Source: Gammaproteobacteria bacterium (GTDB lineage: Bacteria > Pseudomonadota > Gammaproteobacteria > DSM-26407). From it: a stretch of 5,144 nt of DNA. Each line of letters opens with the position of its first letter. The stretch's first letter is position 1. The DNA is taken from assembly GCA_028694565.1 (NCBI GenBank), contig JAQVKR010000230.1, positions 1-5,144 on the forward strand, given 5' to 3'. Below the pieces are notes generated by a model. The model saw nothing but the letters and a program-made list of their open reading frames with translations. It was not told the DNA's origin and ran no database searches. Shown here one piece after another: positions 4,990-5,144 of the stretch. The translations under genes were made by a program, and so were the position numbers.

Positions 4990-5004
4990 CACCGGCAGCC
5001 GGTG
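4990..5004. repeat. 15-base perfect palindrome CACCGGCAGCCGGTG
   Basis: Seven-base arms CACCGGC and GCCGGTG flank a single central A. With only one unpaired centre base it fits a dimeric repressor operator better than an RNA hairpin. It lies just downstream of the putative dodecin -10, where a bound repressor would block initiation. Confidence 0.4.
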
Positions 5005-5007
5005 CCC

Positions 5008-5029
5008 GGGGGCTCCCGCGGAGCCGCCC
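5008..5029 (+). repeat. Leader hairpin upstream of dodecin
   Basis: GGCTCC (5011-5016) pairs perfectly with GGAGCC (5020-5025) over a CGC loop. Allowing a bulged G at 5026, GGG (5008-5010) extends the stem with CCC (5027-5029). It lies about 50 bases before the dodecin ATG and does not cover the Shine-Dalgarno site. Confidence 0.4.
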
Positions 5030-5080
5030 CGCGGCCCGTTGCGGTGAACCTTCCGGACAGCCAACAGGGAGAAGCGCGGC

Positions 5081-5144
5081 ATGGGCGATCATGTCTACAA
5101 GATGGTGGAGCTGGTGGGCTCCTCCCGCGAGAGCATCGAGGATG
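5081..5144 (+). CDS. Dodecin, N-terminal part (cut by window end)
   Basis: Only 21 residues are present, MGDHVYKMVELVGSSRESIE then D, but they match the highly conserved dodecin start, in which HVYK-VELVGSS is followed by an SIEDAI helix. Dodecins are about 70-residue proteins that form hollow cytoplasmic dodecamers binding flavin and, in some bacteria, coenzyme A. They are thought to store or buffer free flavin. A structurally characterised member comes from Halorhodospira halophila. The ATG at 5081 has AGGGAG (5066-5071) nine bases upstream. The gene is divergent from the NTF2-like gene. The flavin-contacting tryptophan lies beyond the window and cannot be checked. Confidence 0.88.
   Translation, partial: MGDHVYKMVELVGSSRESIED

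Noticed and set aside
4415..5092. Minus-strand frame (225 codons) overlapping the NTF2-like gene in another frame
   Set aside because: It runs across the divergent promoter region and the dodecin start, and its composition is unlike a folded protein.

Overview
The window is a compact, very GC-rich stretch of bacterial chromosome with short intergenic gaps, clear Shine-Dalgarno sites and codons ending mostly in G or C. I infer a gammaproteobacterium, perhaps of the Ectothiorhodospiraceae/Chromatiales type. This rests on base composition and the look of the small orphan proteins, not on any marker gene. I see no mobile elements, RNA genes or CRISPR arrays.

Left part (1-2279): the tail of an unidentified gene ends at 47. 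It is followed by a likely operon: a SufC-like ABC ATPase (215-931), a short SufB-like scaffold protein (924-1862, overlapping the ATPase by 8 bases) and a DUF3775-like protein (1896-2279). The first two look like the minimal two-gene Fe-S cluster assembly module (SmsC/SmsB type) best known from archaea and anaerobes, not the full sufABCDSE set. No cysteine desulfurase or SufE/SufU is present in the window. A 30-base interrupted inverted repeat lies just upstream and overlaps a -10-like hexamer.

Middle (2280-3688): two small orphan proteins (2348-2674, with a CX4CX2C cluster; 2731-2934, 67 residues) are followed by a class I SAM methyltransferase with an apparent signal peptide (2999-3688).

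Right part (3689-5144): a YfcE/MJ0936-type metallophosphoesterase (3846-4373, +) converges with an NTF2/SnoaL-like protein (4438-4818, -). The latter is divergent from a dodecin gene (starting 5081, +) cut off by the window end. The 262-base divergent gap contains several strong inverted repeats and a -10-like hexamer for each gene.

The only genes with an evident shared task are the ATPase and scaffold of the Fe-S module, with the DUF3775-like gene as a possible partner. The rest look like independent short transcription units. I found no clear new defence or mobile system. The best leads are the minimal Suf pair with its cysteine-bearing ATPase tail, and its upstream palindrome.
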